Assembly: GCF_016124105.1 (NCBI RefSeq)
Contig: NZ_JADGMQ010000014.1
Coordinates: forward strand, 35,142-99,141
Direction of reading: 5' to 3'
Length of the DNA: 64,000 bases
Source of the DNA: Aquamicrobium zhengzhouense
GTDB taxonomy: Bacteria > Pseudomonadota > Alphaproteobacteria > Rhizobiales > Rhizobiaceae
The position numbers and the translations under genes are program-made. The notes beneath the pieces are model-generated. The model had not been told where the DNA came from, did not search any database, and saw only the letters and a list, made by a program, of their open reading frames with translations. Positions 1 through 8,965 of the stretch are shown piece after piece (position 1 is the stretch's first letter; the number at the start of each line of letters is the position of its first letter).

Positions 1-1
1 C

Positions 2-1720
2 GCGCTGCCGGCCATGATGTATGCGGGGCGGATCTATTACCGCTCTGCCTGGTCGGTCCTCAAGCATGGCCGCATGAACATGGATGTTCCGATCGCGATC
101 GGGATCACCATGGCCTACGCACTTTCGCTCTACGAGACGATCCATAGCGGTGCGCATGCCTATTTCGATGCGTCGGTCACTCTTCTCTTCTTCCTCCTGA
201 TCGGCCGCACGCTGGACCATGTGATGCGTGAGAAGGCCCGCACTGCCGTTGTCGGGCTTGCAAGGCTCCAGCCGCGGGGCGCGCTGGTCATCGATCCTGC
301 AGGTGGCCGCGAGTATCGTCCGGTCGGCGAGATCGAAGCTGGCATGACAATCCTGGTCGCCGCTGGCGAAAGAATACCGGTCGACGCGGTCGTCACCGAC
401 GGCCATTCGGATCTCGACTGCTCACTCGTCAACGGAGAAAGCGCGCCGCAGGCGGTTGCTTCCGGCGCAACCGTCCGGGCGGGTACGCTGAACCTGACAG
501 GACCTCTGACGATGCGCGCTATCGCCGCTGCGTCGGACTCTTTCCTCTCCGAGATGCTGCGGATGATGGAGGCGGCAGAAGGCGGGCGTGCCCGTTATCG
601 CCGGATCGCGGATCGCGTGTCGGCAATGTATGCGCCGGTGGTTCATCTGACGGCTCTGCTCACGCTGATCGGCTGGGTACTGGTCACCGGCGACTGGCAC
701 CGTGCGGCGACGGTCTCGATTGCCGTTCTCATCATCACCTGCCCATGTGCACTGGGGCTTGCCGTACCGATCGTGCAGGTGATGGCGGCGCGTCGCCTGT
801 TCGAGAACGGGGTCATGGTGCGCGATGGTGCTGCCATGGAACGCCTGGCCGACGCTGATATGGTTGTATTCGACAAGACCGGAACGCTGACGCTGGGCCA
901 GCCCCGTCTTGTGAATACCCATGAGATCCATCCTGATTGGCTTGAGGCTGCGGCAGAGCTTGGCGCCCATTCTCGTCACCCGCAGTCGCAGGCGATTGCC
1001 GCCTATGCGGGGTCCTCTGGTGGCAAGCAGATAAAGTTTTCATCGATCACAGAGATCCCCGGCCGGGGGGTCGAGGGCCATGCCGCGGGGGCAGTATGGC
1101 GCCTCGGCCGTGGGGGCTGGGCTGGGGAGGGCGAGGGGACGCTTCTTGGGCGGGATGGCGTCTCCCTCGCTTCCTTTTCATTCGAAGACCGGTTGCGCGC
1201 AGATGCGAAGCAGGCCGTTGCGGACACAAAGCGAGATGTCGGACCGGTCATCATGCTGTCAGGCGACAATGAGGTGGCATGCCGGGCCGTTTCCGCAGAT
1301 CTCGAGATCGAGACTTATTCGTCCGGATTGATGCCGGCGGACAAGGTTGCGCAGATCGAGGCTGCAGCTTCGGAAGGGCGCAAGGTGCTAATGGTCGGCG
1401 ACGGGCTTAACGATGCACCGGCGCTTGGCGCAGCCTATGTCTCGATGGCGCCCGCCACGGCTGCCGATGTTGGCCGCAACGCTGCGGATTTCGTCTTCCT
1501 GCATGAGAGCCTGAAGGCCGTTCCGACAGCAGTGAGCGTTGCGCGGCGCGCAGGTCGGCTGATCCGCCAGAACGTTGCGATCGCGATCATCTACAATATC
1601 TTTGCGGTTCCTATTGCGATTTTGGGGTATGTTACGCCTCTAATCGCGGCAATTGCCATGTCGACCTCGTCGATCCTGGTGATTGCCAATGCACTCCGGC
1701 TTGGAAAGGCTGGCCGATGA
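2..1720 (+). CDS. fixI: Cation-transporting P-type ATPase FixI/CcoI, 5' end outside the window
   Basis: Membrane P1B-type ATPase that supplies copper for assembly of cbb3 cytochrome oxidase. The frame is open from base 2, so the N-terminal metal-binding domain and first membrane helices lie upstream; the first in-window ATG at 14 is unlikely to be the start. Visible motifs in order are the membrane CPC site (TCPCALGLAVP, codons around 745-775), the phosphorylation motif DKTGTLT (around 874) and the hinge motif GDGLNDAP (around 1399). The C-terminus has two hydrophobic helices. It overlaps fixS by four bases (ATGA), as in fixGHIS operons. Assignment to FixI rather than a generic CopA rests mainly on the fixS neighbour. 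Confidence 0.9.
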   Translation, partial: ALPAMMYAGRIYYRSAWSVLKHGRMNMDVPIAIGITMAYALSLYETIHSGAHAYFDASVTLLFFLLIGRTLDHVMREKARTAVVGLARLQPRGALVIDPAGGREYRPVGEIEAGMTILVAAGERIPVDAVVTDGHSDLDCSLVNGESAPQAVASGATVRAGTLNLTGPLTMRAIAAASDSFLSEMLRMMEAAEGGRARYRRIADRVSAMYAPVVHLTALLTLIGWVLVTGDWHRAATVSIAVLIITCPCALGLAVPIVQVMAARRLFENGVMVRDGAAMERLADADMVVFDKTGTLTLGQPRLVNTHEIHPDWLEAAAELGAHSRHPQSQAIAAYAGSSGGKQIKFSSITEIPGRGVEGHAAGAVWRLGRGGWAGEGEGTLLGRDGVSLASFSFEDRLRADAKQAVADTKRDVGPVIMLSGDNEVACRAVSADLEIETYSSGLMPADKVAQIEAAASEGRKVLMVGDGLNDAPALGAAYVSMAPATAADVGRNAADFVFLHESLKAVPTAVSVARRAGRLIRQNVAIAIIYNIFAVPIAILGYVTPLIAAIAMSTSSILVIANALRLGKAGR

Positions 1721-1878
1721 GCATGCTCGTCTATCTTATCCCCGTCGCGCTTTTCCTTGGAGGCGCGGCGCTGGTGGCGTTCCTGTGGGCGCTGCGATCT
1801 GGCCAGTATGAAGATCTCGACGGCGCGGCGGCGCGTGTCTTGCTGGACGATCCCAACGACAAGCCAAAACAGAACTGA
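1717..1878 (+). CDS. fixS: cbb3-type oxidase assembly protein FixS/CcoS (53 aa)
   Basis: Small single-span membrane protein needed for maturation of cbb3 oxidase. The ATG lies in an ATGA overlap with the fixI stop. The product begins MSMLVYLIPVALFLGGAALV, one N-terminal transmembrane helix, followed by the family-typical stretch FLWALRSGQYEDLDGAAARVL and a short polar tail ending DPNDKPKQN. Length and the Q-Y-x-D-L-D-G pattern fit CcoS. It is the last gene of the presumed fixGHIS operon, since the next gene starts 103 bases later with its own leader. Confidence 0.93.
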   Translation: MSMLVYLIPVALFLGGAALVAFLWALRSGQYEDLDGAAARVLLDDPNDKPKQN

Positions 1879-1980
1879 TTTTCTCTCCGCAATCCGGCTT
1901 GGCTGCCCGCTCGCATTAAATCTTGATCGAAAAGGTCAACAATGGTAGGTCGACCCTGAATTGGTTCAAGGGGACCGAAA

Positions 1981-2433
1981 ATGGGGATCGACAAGATGGT
2001 TTCGCGGCTGTTCCAACTGGGAGTGGTTCTCGCGCTCGGCACAACACCAGCTATTGCGCAAGAGCAATCCGTCGATGTGCCTACTTCAAGCCTTGCAGTT
2101 GAACTGAACGCGCTGCAGCCAAGTGAACGTGGATGCCGGTTCACCTTCGTCGCGACCAACAAGCTTGGCGGTGCTCTTAGCAGCGTCGGTTTTGAACTCG
2201 TGCTTTTCAATAAGGCCGGAATGGTGTCCCGGATCACCATCGTCGACTTCAAGGATTTGCCGGACGGCAAGACCAAGGTTCGACAGTTCGACTTCTCCGG
2301 TGTTCAGTGTGCCGATCTCGGGCGCGTCCTTGTCAATGACACGACGGAATGCGCCGGTGTTGGAATAGATCCCAAAGCGTGCATCCGGTATCTTCAGACA
2401 GACACCCGAGCCGAAACCGAATTCGGGGTATAG
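1981..2433 (+). CDS. Exported protein of unknown function upstream of exbB (150 aa)
   Basis: I do not recognise a named domain. The N-terminus (MGIDKMVSRLFQLGVVLALGTTPAIAQ) is a Sec-type signal peptide with likely cleavage after AIA. The mature part looks like a small beta-rich domain with three cysteines (CRF, GVQCADL, ECAG), which could form disulfides in the periplasm, plus one further Cys near the end (KACIRY). The start is supported by AGGGGACC just upstream. The exbB start codon lies only two bases after its stop, so it is cotranscribed with the TonB system. A structural or accessory role in the ExbB-ExbD-TonB complex is inference from position only. Confidence 0.8.
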   Translation: MGIDKMVSRLFQLGVVLALGTTPAIAQEQSVDVPTSSLAVELNALQPSERGCRFTFVATNKLGGALSSVGFELVLFNKAGMVSRITIVDFKDLPDGKTKVRQFDFSGVQCADLGRVLVNDTTECAGVGIDPKACIRYLQTDTRAETEFGV

Positions 2434-2435
2434 AC

Positions 2436-3464
2436 GTGCAGATCATCAAGACCCTCATCGCCGCTTCGTTGACGGCAGGCCTGTCGCTGGCATCCGCAGC
2501 TGTTTCGGCACAGGAAGCGCAGGTGGCACCGGCAGAAACGCCAGTGGCGCAGGCAGAAACGCCACTTGGCGTTGAGACCGACACGCAGCCAGCACAAGCG
2601 CCCGCAGCACCAACGGTTGAGACCGACGCTGAGGGCAGTGCAGGTTCAGTTCCTTCACAAATGCAGGAGACGGCACCTGCGCAGACCGGTGCCCAGCTTT
2701 CGCCGGCAGATGTAACGGTGCTCGATACTGTGGACAGCCGGGACGCATCCCTGCCGCATGATCTTTCCCCGTGGGGGATGTTCATGGCTGCCGACTGGGT
2801 GGTCAAGGCTGTGATGATCGGACTTGCCTTTGCGTCGCTGGTCACCTGGACAATCTGGCTGGCGAAGTCACTTGAGCTTGCCGCTGCACGCCGCCGCGTA
2901 AGTTCAGCCCTTGACCGCATCATTGCCTCCAAGACGCTGAACGAAGCGGGCGAAGCGCTGGCTTCGCGCTCCGGCCCTGCGCCGCTGCTGGTTCGCGCGG
3001 CCCGTCATGAGATGCAGATGTCTGCCGATCTTCTTGCTCAGAGCGGCGGAGCTGGGCTGAAGGAGCGCGTCAGCTCCCACCTCTACCGCATTGAGGCCCA
3101 GGCTTCGCGCCGCATGACCCGCGGCACCGGCATGCTGGCGACCATTGGTTCGACGTCTCCGTTTGTCGGCCTCTTCGGCACCGTATGGGGCATCATGAAC
3201 TCGTTCATCGGCATCTCTGAGGCGCAGACGACCAATCTGGCGATCGTTGCACCAGGTATCGCCGAGGCGCTGCTGGCAACCGCGATCGGTCTCGTTGCCG
3301 CAATTCCTGCGGTTGTCATCTACAACGTGTTCGCCCGCTCGATTGCCGGTTACAAATTGCTTCTTGGTGATGCGTCTGCAGCGGTTGAGCGTCTGGTCAG
3401 TCGCGAAATCGATCGCCACGCTGCCATGCAGCCGGCCCGCGCAGCCATGCGCGCAGCGGAGTAA
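2436..3464 (+). CDS. exbB: TonB-system energising protein ExbB
   Basis: MotA/TolQ/ExbB-family inner-membrane proton channel subunit that powers TonB. I chose the GTG at 2436, preceded by GGGG, because it begins a clear signal peptide (QIIKTLIAASLTAGLSLASAAVSAQ); the open frame extends upstream into the previous gene. Residues 26-110 form a long Ala/Pro/Glu-rich periplasmic segment typical of alphaproteobacterial ExbB. A first transmembrane helix follows at about 121-142, then the cytoplasmic domain and the conserved TM2-TM3 region with GLFGTVWGIMNSF and GIAEALLATAIGLVAAIPAV. It is followed five bases later by exbD. Confidence 0.93.
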   Translation: MQIIKTLIAASLTAGLSLASAAVSAQEAQVAPAETPVAQAETPLGVETDTQPAQAPAAPTVETDAEGSAGSVPSQMQETAPAQTGAQLSPADVTVLDTVDSRDASLPHDLSPWGMFMAADWVVKAVMIGLAFASLVTWTIWLAKSLELAAARRRVSSALDRIIASKTLNEAGEALASRSGPAPLLVRAARHEMQMSADLLAQSGGAGLKERVSSHLYRIEAQASRRMTRGTGMLATIGSTSPFVGLFGTVWGIMNSFIGISEAQTTNLAIVAPGIAEALLATAIGLVAAIPAVVIYNVFARSIAGYKLLLGDASAAVERLVSREIDRHAAMQPARAAMRAAE

Positions 3465-3469
3465 GGCCG

Positions 3470-3940
3470 ATGGCTGGCGGTATCAGATCAAGAGCGGCCG
3501 ACGACGATCTGCCGGAAAACCACGAGATCAACGTCACGCCGTTCATCGACGTGATGCTGGTGCTGCTGATCATCTTCATGGTGGCAGCACCGCTCGCTAC
3601 CGTCGATATCAATGTCGATCTTCCCAACTCGACAGCTTCACCACAGCCCCGACCGGACAAGCCGCTTTACGTGACCGTCCAGGAGGATCTTTCCGTCGCC
3701 ATTGGCGAGGAGCAGGTGGCGCATATCAACCTGCGCTCCGCCCTTGAGGAAGTGACGGGCGGGGACAAGGAAACGCGTGTCTTCCTGCGTGCGGACCGGA
3801 CCGTGGCCTATGGCGACCTGATGAACATCATGAATCTGGTGCGCATGGCTGGTTATACCAAGATTGCACTCGTCGGGCTTGAGACCGTGGGTGCGACCGA
3901 GGCCTCGGTCGGCTCGGCGATTGGTCAGGGAACGGAATGA
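3470..3940 (+). CDS. exbD: TonB-system energising protein ExbD
   Basis: ExbD/TolR-family protein, partner of ExbB in harvesting the proton motive force. The short cytoplasmic N-terminus leads into one transmembrane helix at about residues 20-42 with the family hallmark NVTPFIDVMLVLLIIFMVAAP, where the Asp of PFID is the essential protonatable residue. The periplasmic domain follows, with RADRTVAYGDLMNIMNLVRMAGYTKIALVG. Length of 156 aa is slightly above the usual 140. Its stop overlaps the tonB start (ATGA). Confidence 0.95.
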   Translation: MAGGIRSRAADDDLPENHEINVTPFIDVMLVLLIIFMVAAPLATVDINVDLPNSTASPQPRPDKPLYVTVQEDLSVAIGEEQVAHINLRSALEEVTGGDKETRVFLRADRTVAYGDLMNIMNLVRMAGYTKIALVGLETVGATEASVGSAIGQGTE

Positions 3941-4932
3941 GCGAATATTCTGACGTCGCCTGGTCCCGCAGCCTAAGCCGCACCTCTCCGGCCCATATTG
4001 CGTTGTGGGCTGTGGCGGCCGTTGCAATGGTGACGGTTCACGCGGGTGCCGCGTGGCTGGTGATGCGCGAGCGGCCGGTGGTTGCCGCGGACGATGCTGC
4101 GCCTGCGATCATGGTGGAATTTGCCTCCATGGCGATGTCGCCTTCTGCAGAAACGGAGCAGGTTGCGCCCGACGAGATTGATTCCGTGGAGGCCGAGAAG
4201 GTCGAGGCAGTCGATACCGCTGAAGCGATCGATGAGGTCGAGCCGGTAGAAGCCGAGCCCGTCGAAGAGACCGCGGAAGTGGTAGAGCCCGAAATTGTCG
4301 AGGCAGAGCCTGTCGAGACGGCGCTTGCCAACATGCCGGTCGATCCGCTCCTCGCCGAACAGGTTGAACCGGTAGAGGAAACCGAGGTGGCGGCAGTTGC
4401 TTCCGAGGTCGTCGAGCCGGAAGAAATCGAAGAGGTCTTGCCGGAAGTCGTTCCGGTTCCGCAAGCGCGCCCAGAGCGTCCGGTCCAGCAGGCGAAGGTC
4501 GAGAAGCCGAAGCGTGAGAAGCCGCGCGAGGAGCCAAGACGCCCACGTCGTCAGGAAGCCTCTCAGCAGAAGACGCGTGCTCAGGTGGCGACGGCGCAGC
4601 AGGCACCCCGCGCAGCCGCGCCGCAGGCAAGTGCGGGTTCAGGATCATCGATGAGCCCGGCGCGCTGGCAATCGCGGCTCATGTCGCATCTGGAGCGTCG
4701 CAAGCGTTATCCGTCCTCCGCCAAGCGCGCGCGCAAGCAGGGGGTTGTCCAGGTCCGCTTTACAATTGACGGCAGTGGAAATGTCGGGTCTGTCGCGCTG
4801 ACCAGATCATCGGGCGTTTCCGAACTTGATAATGAGGTGCTTTCGCTTGTGCGCCGTGCCTCGCCGGTACCTGCGCCACCGCCTGGCGTCAGCCGGACCA
4901 TCGTTGTTCCGATAAAATTCAGCCTCAGATAA
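3937..4932 (+). CDS. tonB: TonB energy-transducing protein
   Basis: Couples the ExbBD motor to outer-membrane TonB-dependent receptors for iron, heme or cobalamin. The N-terminal transmembrane helix lies at about residues 22-44. A long periplasmic linker follows that is strongly acidic and repetitive (many V-E-P/V-E-A-E units, about residues 75-170), then a basic Pro/Arg/Lys stretch, then a classic C-terminal TonB domain: RKRYPSSAKRARKQGVVQVRFTIDGSGNV and the final VPIKFSLR. The charge switch in the linker is unusual in strength. It overlaps exbD by four bases and is followed at once by a bidirectional terminator. Confidence 0.94.
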   Translation: MSEYSDVAWSRSLSRTSPAHIALWAVAAVAMVTVHAGAAWLVMRERPVVAADDAAPAIMVEFASMAMSPSAETEQVAPDEIDSVEAEKVEAVDTAEAIDEVEPVEAEPVEETAEVVEPEIVEAEPVETALANMPVDPLLAEQVEPVEETEVAAVASEVVEPEEIEEVLPEVVPVPQARPERPVQQAKVEKPKREKPREEPRRPRRQEASQQKTRAQVATAQQAPRAAAPQASAGSGSSMSPARWQSRLMSHLERRKRYPSSAKRARKQGVVQVRFTIDGSGNVGSVALTRSSGVSELDNEVLSLVRRASPVPAPPPGVSRTIVVPIKFSLR

Positions 4933-4933
4933 C

Positions 4934-4960
4934 AAAAAGGTCCCGGACGGGACCTTTTTC
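4934..4960. terminator. Bidirectional rho-independent terminator
   Basis: Perfect 11-bp stem AAAAAGGTCCC/GGGACCTTTTT with a 4-base loop, A-tract on one side and T-tract on the other. It sits between the convergent tonB and the chemotaxis operon, so it can end both transcripts. Confidence 0.9.
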
Positions 4961-4983
4961 ATGACGGACAGGTGAAGGTTGCT

Positions 4984-5370
4984 TCAGAAGAAGTCGACCT
5001 CGCCCGATGCGTCTTCATTCTTTTGCGAGCCGGTGCCGTCAGCGGTGCCGATTGCCTGGACGAGTTCATCCAGGGTCAGGCCACTGGTCGCAGCGCGCGT
5101 GTCGACGAACCAGTTTGGTTCGCTGGCCTCACCAAGGGCACGCAGGAACCCGGCCACCCCGGCAATGCGCTGGGCGCTGAGATCTGCATCCTGCATTGCG
5201 CTGACATAGGCGGCGTCTGACGACCCCAAATCCCAGGTTGCCTGCGCGATCAGGGCCTGATTGCGGTCGATGCGGGCCGAAATCGCTTCCAGCTCGGTCT
5301 GTATCCGTGCCAGAACGTCAACAAGACGCTCTGCATGTGGATTGTTGCTGTCAGGCTGGGAAAGGGGCAT
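4984..5370 (-). CDS. Last gene of the che operon, candidate CheT/CheZ-like phosphatase (128 aa)
   Basis: Small, probably all-helical cytoplasmic protein. Residues 13-45 are a heptad-like helix and residues 52-80 a second helix containing MQDADLSAQRIAGV. The D63-L-S-A-Q67 in it matches the DxxxQ catalytic motif of CheZ (D-L-T-G-Q in E. coli CheZ), which helps water attack phospho-CheY. The C-terminus ends in the acidic-hydrophobic tail GEVDFF, reminiscent of CheY-binding tails. From family knowledge, CheT of Sinorhizobium meliloti also lies in the che operon and is described as CheZ-like. It follows cheY by 22 bases. No search was possible, so the function is inference. Confidence 0.55.
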   Translation of the reverse strand: MPLSQPDSNNPHAERLVDVLARIQTELEAISARIDRNQALIAQATWDLGSSDAAYVSAMQDADLSAQRIAGVAGFLRALGEASEPNWFVDTRAATSGLTLDELVQAIGTADGTGSQKNEDASGEVDFF

Positions 5371-5392
5371 CCAAGTCTCGCAGGTTGGCTGG

Positions 5393-5782
5393 CTAGTGCA
5401 GCTTGCCGACGATCGCCTCGAGGGCGCGGCGCAACTGGTCGGCGTTGAAGGGCTTCGTCAGATAGTTGTTGAGGCCCAGCTTGCGGCCTTCTTCCAGAAC
5501 CGCGCGATCCGGGCTGCCGGTGAGGATCATGAACGGGGTTCGCGCCGTCGGCTTGTAGGTGCGGATGGCGCGCAGGAGCTGGAGGCCGTTCATCTTCGGC
5601 ATGTTCATATCGGAAATGATGAGATGCGAAGGCTGGGTCATCATCATCTTCATGGCCTGCTCGCCATCGGCAGCGACCTGAATGTTACGGAAACCAATCG
5701 ACTCCAGTGCCTCCCGCACAAGCAGACGGCTGGTGGTCGTGTCGTCTACGACGAGGATCCTGAGTTGTGCTAGCAGCGACAT
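5393..5782 (-). CDS. cheY: Chemotaxis response regulator CheY (second copy)
   Basis: Single receiver domain of 129 aa with all conserved residues: acidic pocket D13-D14, phosphoacceptor D58 (ISDMNMPKMNG), T88 (ILTGSPD) and K110 (LTKPF). There is no output domain, so it should bind the flagellar motor or act as a phosphate sink. Rhizobia usually carry two CheY proteins in this operon, one for motor control and one as sink. Which role this copy has cannot be read from the sequence, although its place downstream of cheW resembles CheY2. It lies 25 bases after cheW and directly before the candidate phosphatase gene. Confidence 0.9.
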   Translation of the reverse strand: MSLLAQLRILVVDDTTTSRLLVREALESIGFRNIQVAADGEQAMKMMMTQPSHLIISDMNMPKMNGLQLLRAIRTYKPTARTPFMILTGSPDRAVLEEGRKLGLNNYLTKPFNADQLRRALEAIVGKLH

Positions 5783-5807
5783 TGCGCGAGTTCCTTCGAA
5801 AGTATCG

Positions 5808-6287
5808 TCAGTTCAACAGTCCCGGTCCTGCCTGGTTCTGGGTCAGGACGCTGTCGAGCGCGATCAGGCTGATCATTCGCCCCTCCATTGCGATCACTCC
5901 CTTCATGAAGGAGCGCGCAAGCTCCGAGGCCACGTTGGGCGTCGGCTGGATGGACGATGAATTAACGGTGAGAATGTCGGACACAGCATCGACCAGCAGA
6001 CCGATCGTCTGACGTCCTACCTGTGTGATAATGATGACGTGGCGTGCGCTCGGCTCTGCTGCGGGAAAGCCGAGACGAGCCGCAAGGTCCACAACCGGCA
6101 GCACCGCACCGCGCAGATTGATCACACCCTTCACGTAATGTGAGGAGTGCGGCAGCGGCGTTGTCGGCGTCCAGCCACGGATGTCACGCACCGACATGAT
6201 GTCGACGCAGAACTCCTGCTCCCCCAGACGAAAGGCGATCAGTTCGTTGTTGGCGGCGGAAGCGCCGCTTTCCTGCATCTCAGTCAT
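5808..6287 (-). CDS. cheW: Chemotaxis coupling protein CheW
   Basis: Scaffold protein that couples chemoreceptors to CheA at the receptor array. It has a single CheW domain over nearly the entire 159 aa: [21 protein letters not shown] near the N-terminus, the family core [22 protein letters not shown] at about residues 51-72, and [14 protein letters not shown]. Its ATG overlaps the cheA stop by four bases, indicating translational coupling. The short N-terminal tail ([14 protein letters not shown]) is polar and variable. Confidence 0.94.
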   Translation of the reverse strand: MTEMQESGASAANNELIAFRLGEQEFCVDIMSVRDIRGWTPTTPLPHSSHYVKGVINLRGAVLPVVDLAARLGFPAAEPSARHVIIITQVGRQTIGLLVDAVSDILTVNSSSIQPTPNVASELARSFMKGVIAMEGRMISLIALDSVLTQNQAGPGLLN

Positions 6288-8578
6288 GCTGCGCTCCTCT
6301 TGCGGTTGGTGTCGATCCGCGCGGTTTCAGTTCGCGAGCCGGCGACGATTGAATCGACGTCAAGAATGACGGCGACGCGCCCGTCGCCCAGAATGGTTGC
6401 GGCGGCCACCCCAAAGACGTGGCCATAATTCGTTTCAAGGCTTTTGATAACCACTTGCTGCTGGCCGATGATGCCATCCACCATCAGGGCGCACTGGGAC
6501 TGGTTCTCGGTCTCGACCATGACAGCAACACTCTGCATCGGGTCGGCTTCCGTTTCCCGATAGCCGAGCACCGCGCCGACGTCGATCAATGGGGTGAAGG
6601 AGCCGCGAATTGCAATGACACGCGACTTTTCCCCGAGGCTGTGGACGTCCGATTCCTTCGGCTGCAACGTCTCGACGATGGTGGAAAGCGGTACGACCAG
6701 TGTCTGATCGGCAACCGTTACAACCATGCCGTCGAGCACAGCCAGAGTGAGCGGCAGGGAGAGGGTGAAGGTCGTGCCCTGGCCGGGGCGCGAGGAGATC
6801 GTGATGCGACCGCCAAGCGCCTGGATCGAGCGTCGAACGACATCCATGCCGACGCCGCGGCCCGATACATCCGAGACCGTCGAAGCCGTCGAAAAGCCCG
6901 GTGCGAAGATCAGGTCGTCGATCTCGGCATCGGTAAGCTGAGCGTCTTCGGCGATGATGTTCTTGCGAACGGCAATCTCGCGCACGCGGGCACGGTTGAT
7001 CCCGGAACCGTCATCCGAAACTTCGATGACGACACGGCCGGAGCGATGCGCCGCGACCATGCGAACGACGCCCTGTTCGGGCTTTCCCTTCGCCAGACGT
7101 TCTTCCGGCTTTTCAATGCCGTGATCGATCGCATTGCGGATCATGTGGGTCAGCGGGTCGGCCAGCCGTTCGATGACGGTCTTGTCGACCTCGCAGTTTT
7201 CGCCCTCGGTGATCAATCGAACCGACTTGCCGGTCATGTCGGCGACTTCACGCACCACACGCGACATGCGCTGGAAGATCGGACGCACCGGCTGGGCACG
7301 AATTGCCATGACCGAGTCCTGAATCTCGCGCGTCAAATGTTCGAGATCGTCGAGGCCGACGGCGACGTCGGAGAGACGAGCGATGCCCGCTTCCATCACG
7401 CGCTGCGCCAGCATCGACTGGTTGATCACCAACTCGCCGACGAGATCGATCAAACGATCGACCCGATCGAGATCAACGCGGATCGTGGCACTGGGGGCCG
7501 GGGTTGATGCAGCTGCCGGAGCATTTGTCGGAGCCTGCATGACAGGTGCTGCAGCCGGAACCTCTTCCGCGGGCTGAGCCCGGGTCAAGGAAACAGGTGC
7601 AGGGGCAAGGTCGGGAACCGGTTGCACCGGAGCCTCGGCGACCGGATCAACTGCCGCTTCAACCTGTGCCAGCACTTCCTGTACCACCTGATCCGCGTCA
7701 TCTGCGGCTGTGATCAGACCTGCGAGCATCGGGCGGATCTCAAGGTCGCAGTCGAGCTCGACGAACTCGAAGATCTCGCGAATTTCAGCTTCGGGGCACT
7801 CGGTCCTGATCTGGATTGTCCAGGAAAAATATGCGCCTTCCGGATCAATGGCGTCGATCAGCGGCAGATCGGAATGATCGCAGGTAACGCTCATCTCGCC
7901 CATGCGGCCAAGTTCGCGCAGCAGGCGCAGCGCGTCGTTGGCCTTGGCGTAAAGTTCCGGCTTGGGGCGGAAGCGGATCTCGAAGCCCTCGATGCGCTCG
8001 GCATCTTCTGCGAGGATTGCGTCGAAATCGATCGCAACCGGCGCAAATCCGAACTCGTCGGTCTGCGGTTCGGCCGGGGTCTCGTCCGCAAAGTCGAACG
8101 AGACTGGCGTCACGACAAACCCAAACTCATCCGGATCGCCTGCCGCTGGAGCGGGGGCAGGTTCGGCTGACACTGGTTCAGCGGGTCCGGCGGAGATGCC
8201 GCAGGCCTTGTTCAGCTCGTCGGTCATCTGCGCCACGCGCACCTCATCGACCGAGCCGCCGTCTCGGGAGACGCGAACAAGATCCGCCAGGATGTCGGCG
8301 GAGCGCAGCATCAGCCTTACGATCTGCGGTGAAATCTCGATCTTGCCGCTGCGCATGCCGTCGAGAGTGGTCTCGAATGTATGGGCAAAGCGAACGAGAT
8401 CATCGAGGCCGAACGCGCCGGCACCACCCTTGATGGAGTGAACCGCGCGGAATACCGCGTTGATCGTCTCGAGATCGCCTTCCTCGCGTTCAATCGTGAG
8501 GAGGCCGTCTTCCAGTTCGGCCAGCTGCTCCTCGCATTCCTGGAAGAAGGTCTGCTTGATGGCTGCCATCGTGTCCAT
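6284..8578 (-). CDS. cheA: Chemotaxis sensor histidine kinase CheA
   Basis: Cytoplasmic kinase that phosphorylates CheY in response to receptor state. Domains in order: Hpt with phosphoacceptor His47 ([16 protein letters not shown]); Ala/Pro/Glu linker; a regulatory P2-like domain around residues 205-290 ([21 protein letters not shown]); a second linker; dimerisation helices ([14 protein letters not shown]); HATPase domain with N-box [14 protein letters not shown]1 VSDDGSGI and G2 GRGVGMDVV; and a C-terminal CheW-like domain. Length of 764 aa is typical of rhizobial CheA. It follows cheY1 by 19 bases and overlaps cheW. Confidence 0.96.
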   Translation of the reverse strand: MDTMAAIKQTFFQECEEQLAELEDGLLTIEREEGDLETINAVFRAVHSIKGGAGAFGLDDLVRFAHTFETTLDGMRSGKIEISPQIVRLMLRSADILADLVRVSRDGGSVDEVRVAQMTDELNKACGISAGPAEPVSAEPAPAPAAGDPDEFGFVVTPVSFDFADETPAEPQTDEFGFAPVAIDFDAILAEDAERIEGFEIRFRPKPELYAKANDALRLLRELGRMGEMSVTCDHSDLPLIDAIDPEGAYFSWTIQIRTECPEAEIREIFEFVELDCDLEIRPMLAGLITAADDADQVVQEVLAQVEAAVDPVAEAPVQPVPDLAPAPVSLTRAQPAEEVPAAAPVMQAPTNAPAAASTPAPSATIRVDLDRVDRLIDLVGELVINQSMLAQRVMEAGIARLSDVAVGLDDLEHLTREIQDSVMAIRAQPVRPIFQRMSRVVREVADMTGKSVRLITEGENCEVDKTVIERLADPLTHMIRNAIDHGIEKPEERLAKGKPEQGVVRMVAAHRSGRVVIEVSDDGSGINRARVREIAVRKNIIAEDAQLTDAEIDDLIFAPGFSTASTVSDVSGRGVGMDVVRRSIQALGGRITISSRPGQGTTFTLSLPLTLAVLDGMVVTVADQTLVVPLSTIVETLQPKESDVHSLGEKSRVIAIRGSFTPLIDVGAVLGYRETEADPMQSVAVMVETENQSQCALMVDGIIGQQQVVIKSLETNYGHVFGVAAATILGDGRVAVILDVDSIVAGSRTETARIDTNRKRSAA

Positions 8579-8597
8579 GAGTCTTCCCCCCTAGGCC

Positions 8598-8963
8598 TCA
8601 GGCTGCGACGCGGTTGATTGCGGATACCAGCTTGGCGGGATCGAACGGCTTGATGATCCACCCGCTGGCACCAGCGCGGCGCGCCCTGTCCTTCTTGTCG
8701 TCGGTGCTTTCGGTGGTCAGCACCAGAATCGGGATGGCGCGATGCTTCGCATTCCCGCGCACGGCTTCGATGAAACCAAAGCCGTCGAGACGAGGCATGT
8801 TGATGTCCGTGATGATGACGTCGGGCGAGCAGGTCTCCAGCACCTCCAAGCCGTGGACCCCGTCCTCCGCCTGGACGACCTCCATGCCCGCATCCAGCAG
8901 AGCTGCCTTCAACATCTCGCGGATCGTGCGAGAATCGTCGACGGTCAGAATGGTCATAGGCAT
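8598..8963 (-). CDS. cheY: Chemotaxis response regulator CheY (first copy)
   Basis: Single receiver domain, 121 aa: D9-D10 acidic pair (LTVDDSRTIREML), phosphoacceptor D53 (IITDINMPRLDG), T83 (VLTTESTDD) and K105 (IIKPFDP). The frame is open further upstream, but the ATG at 8963, two bases after the stop of the STAS gene and preceded by AAGGA, starts the domain correctly. The position between the STAS gene and cheA matches cheY1 of other rhizobial che operons. It is more E. coli CheY-like in its T-T-E-S segment than the second copy. Confidence 0.92.
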   Translation of the reverse strand: MPMTILTVDDSRTIREMLKAALLDAGMEVVQAEDGVHGLEVLETCSPDVIITDINMPRLDGFGFIEAVRGNAKHRAIPILVLTTESTDDKKDRARRAGASGWIIKPFDPAKLVSAINRVAA

Positions 8964-8965
8964 CG

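Noticed and set aside
2349..2435. ATG at 2349 as start of exbB
   Set aside because: It lies inside the preceding gene and would hide the signal peptide that begins at GTG 2436.
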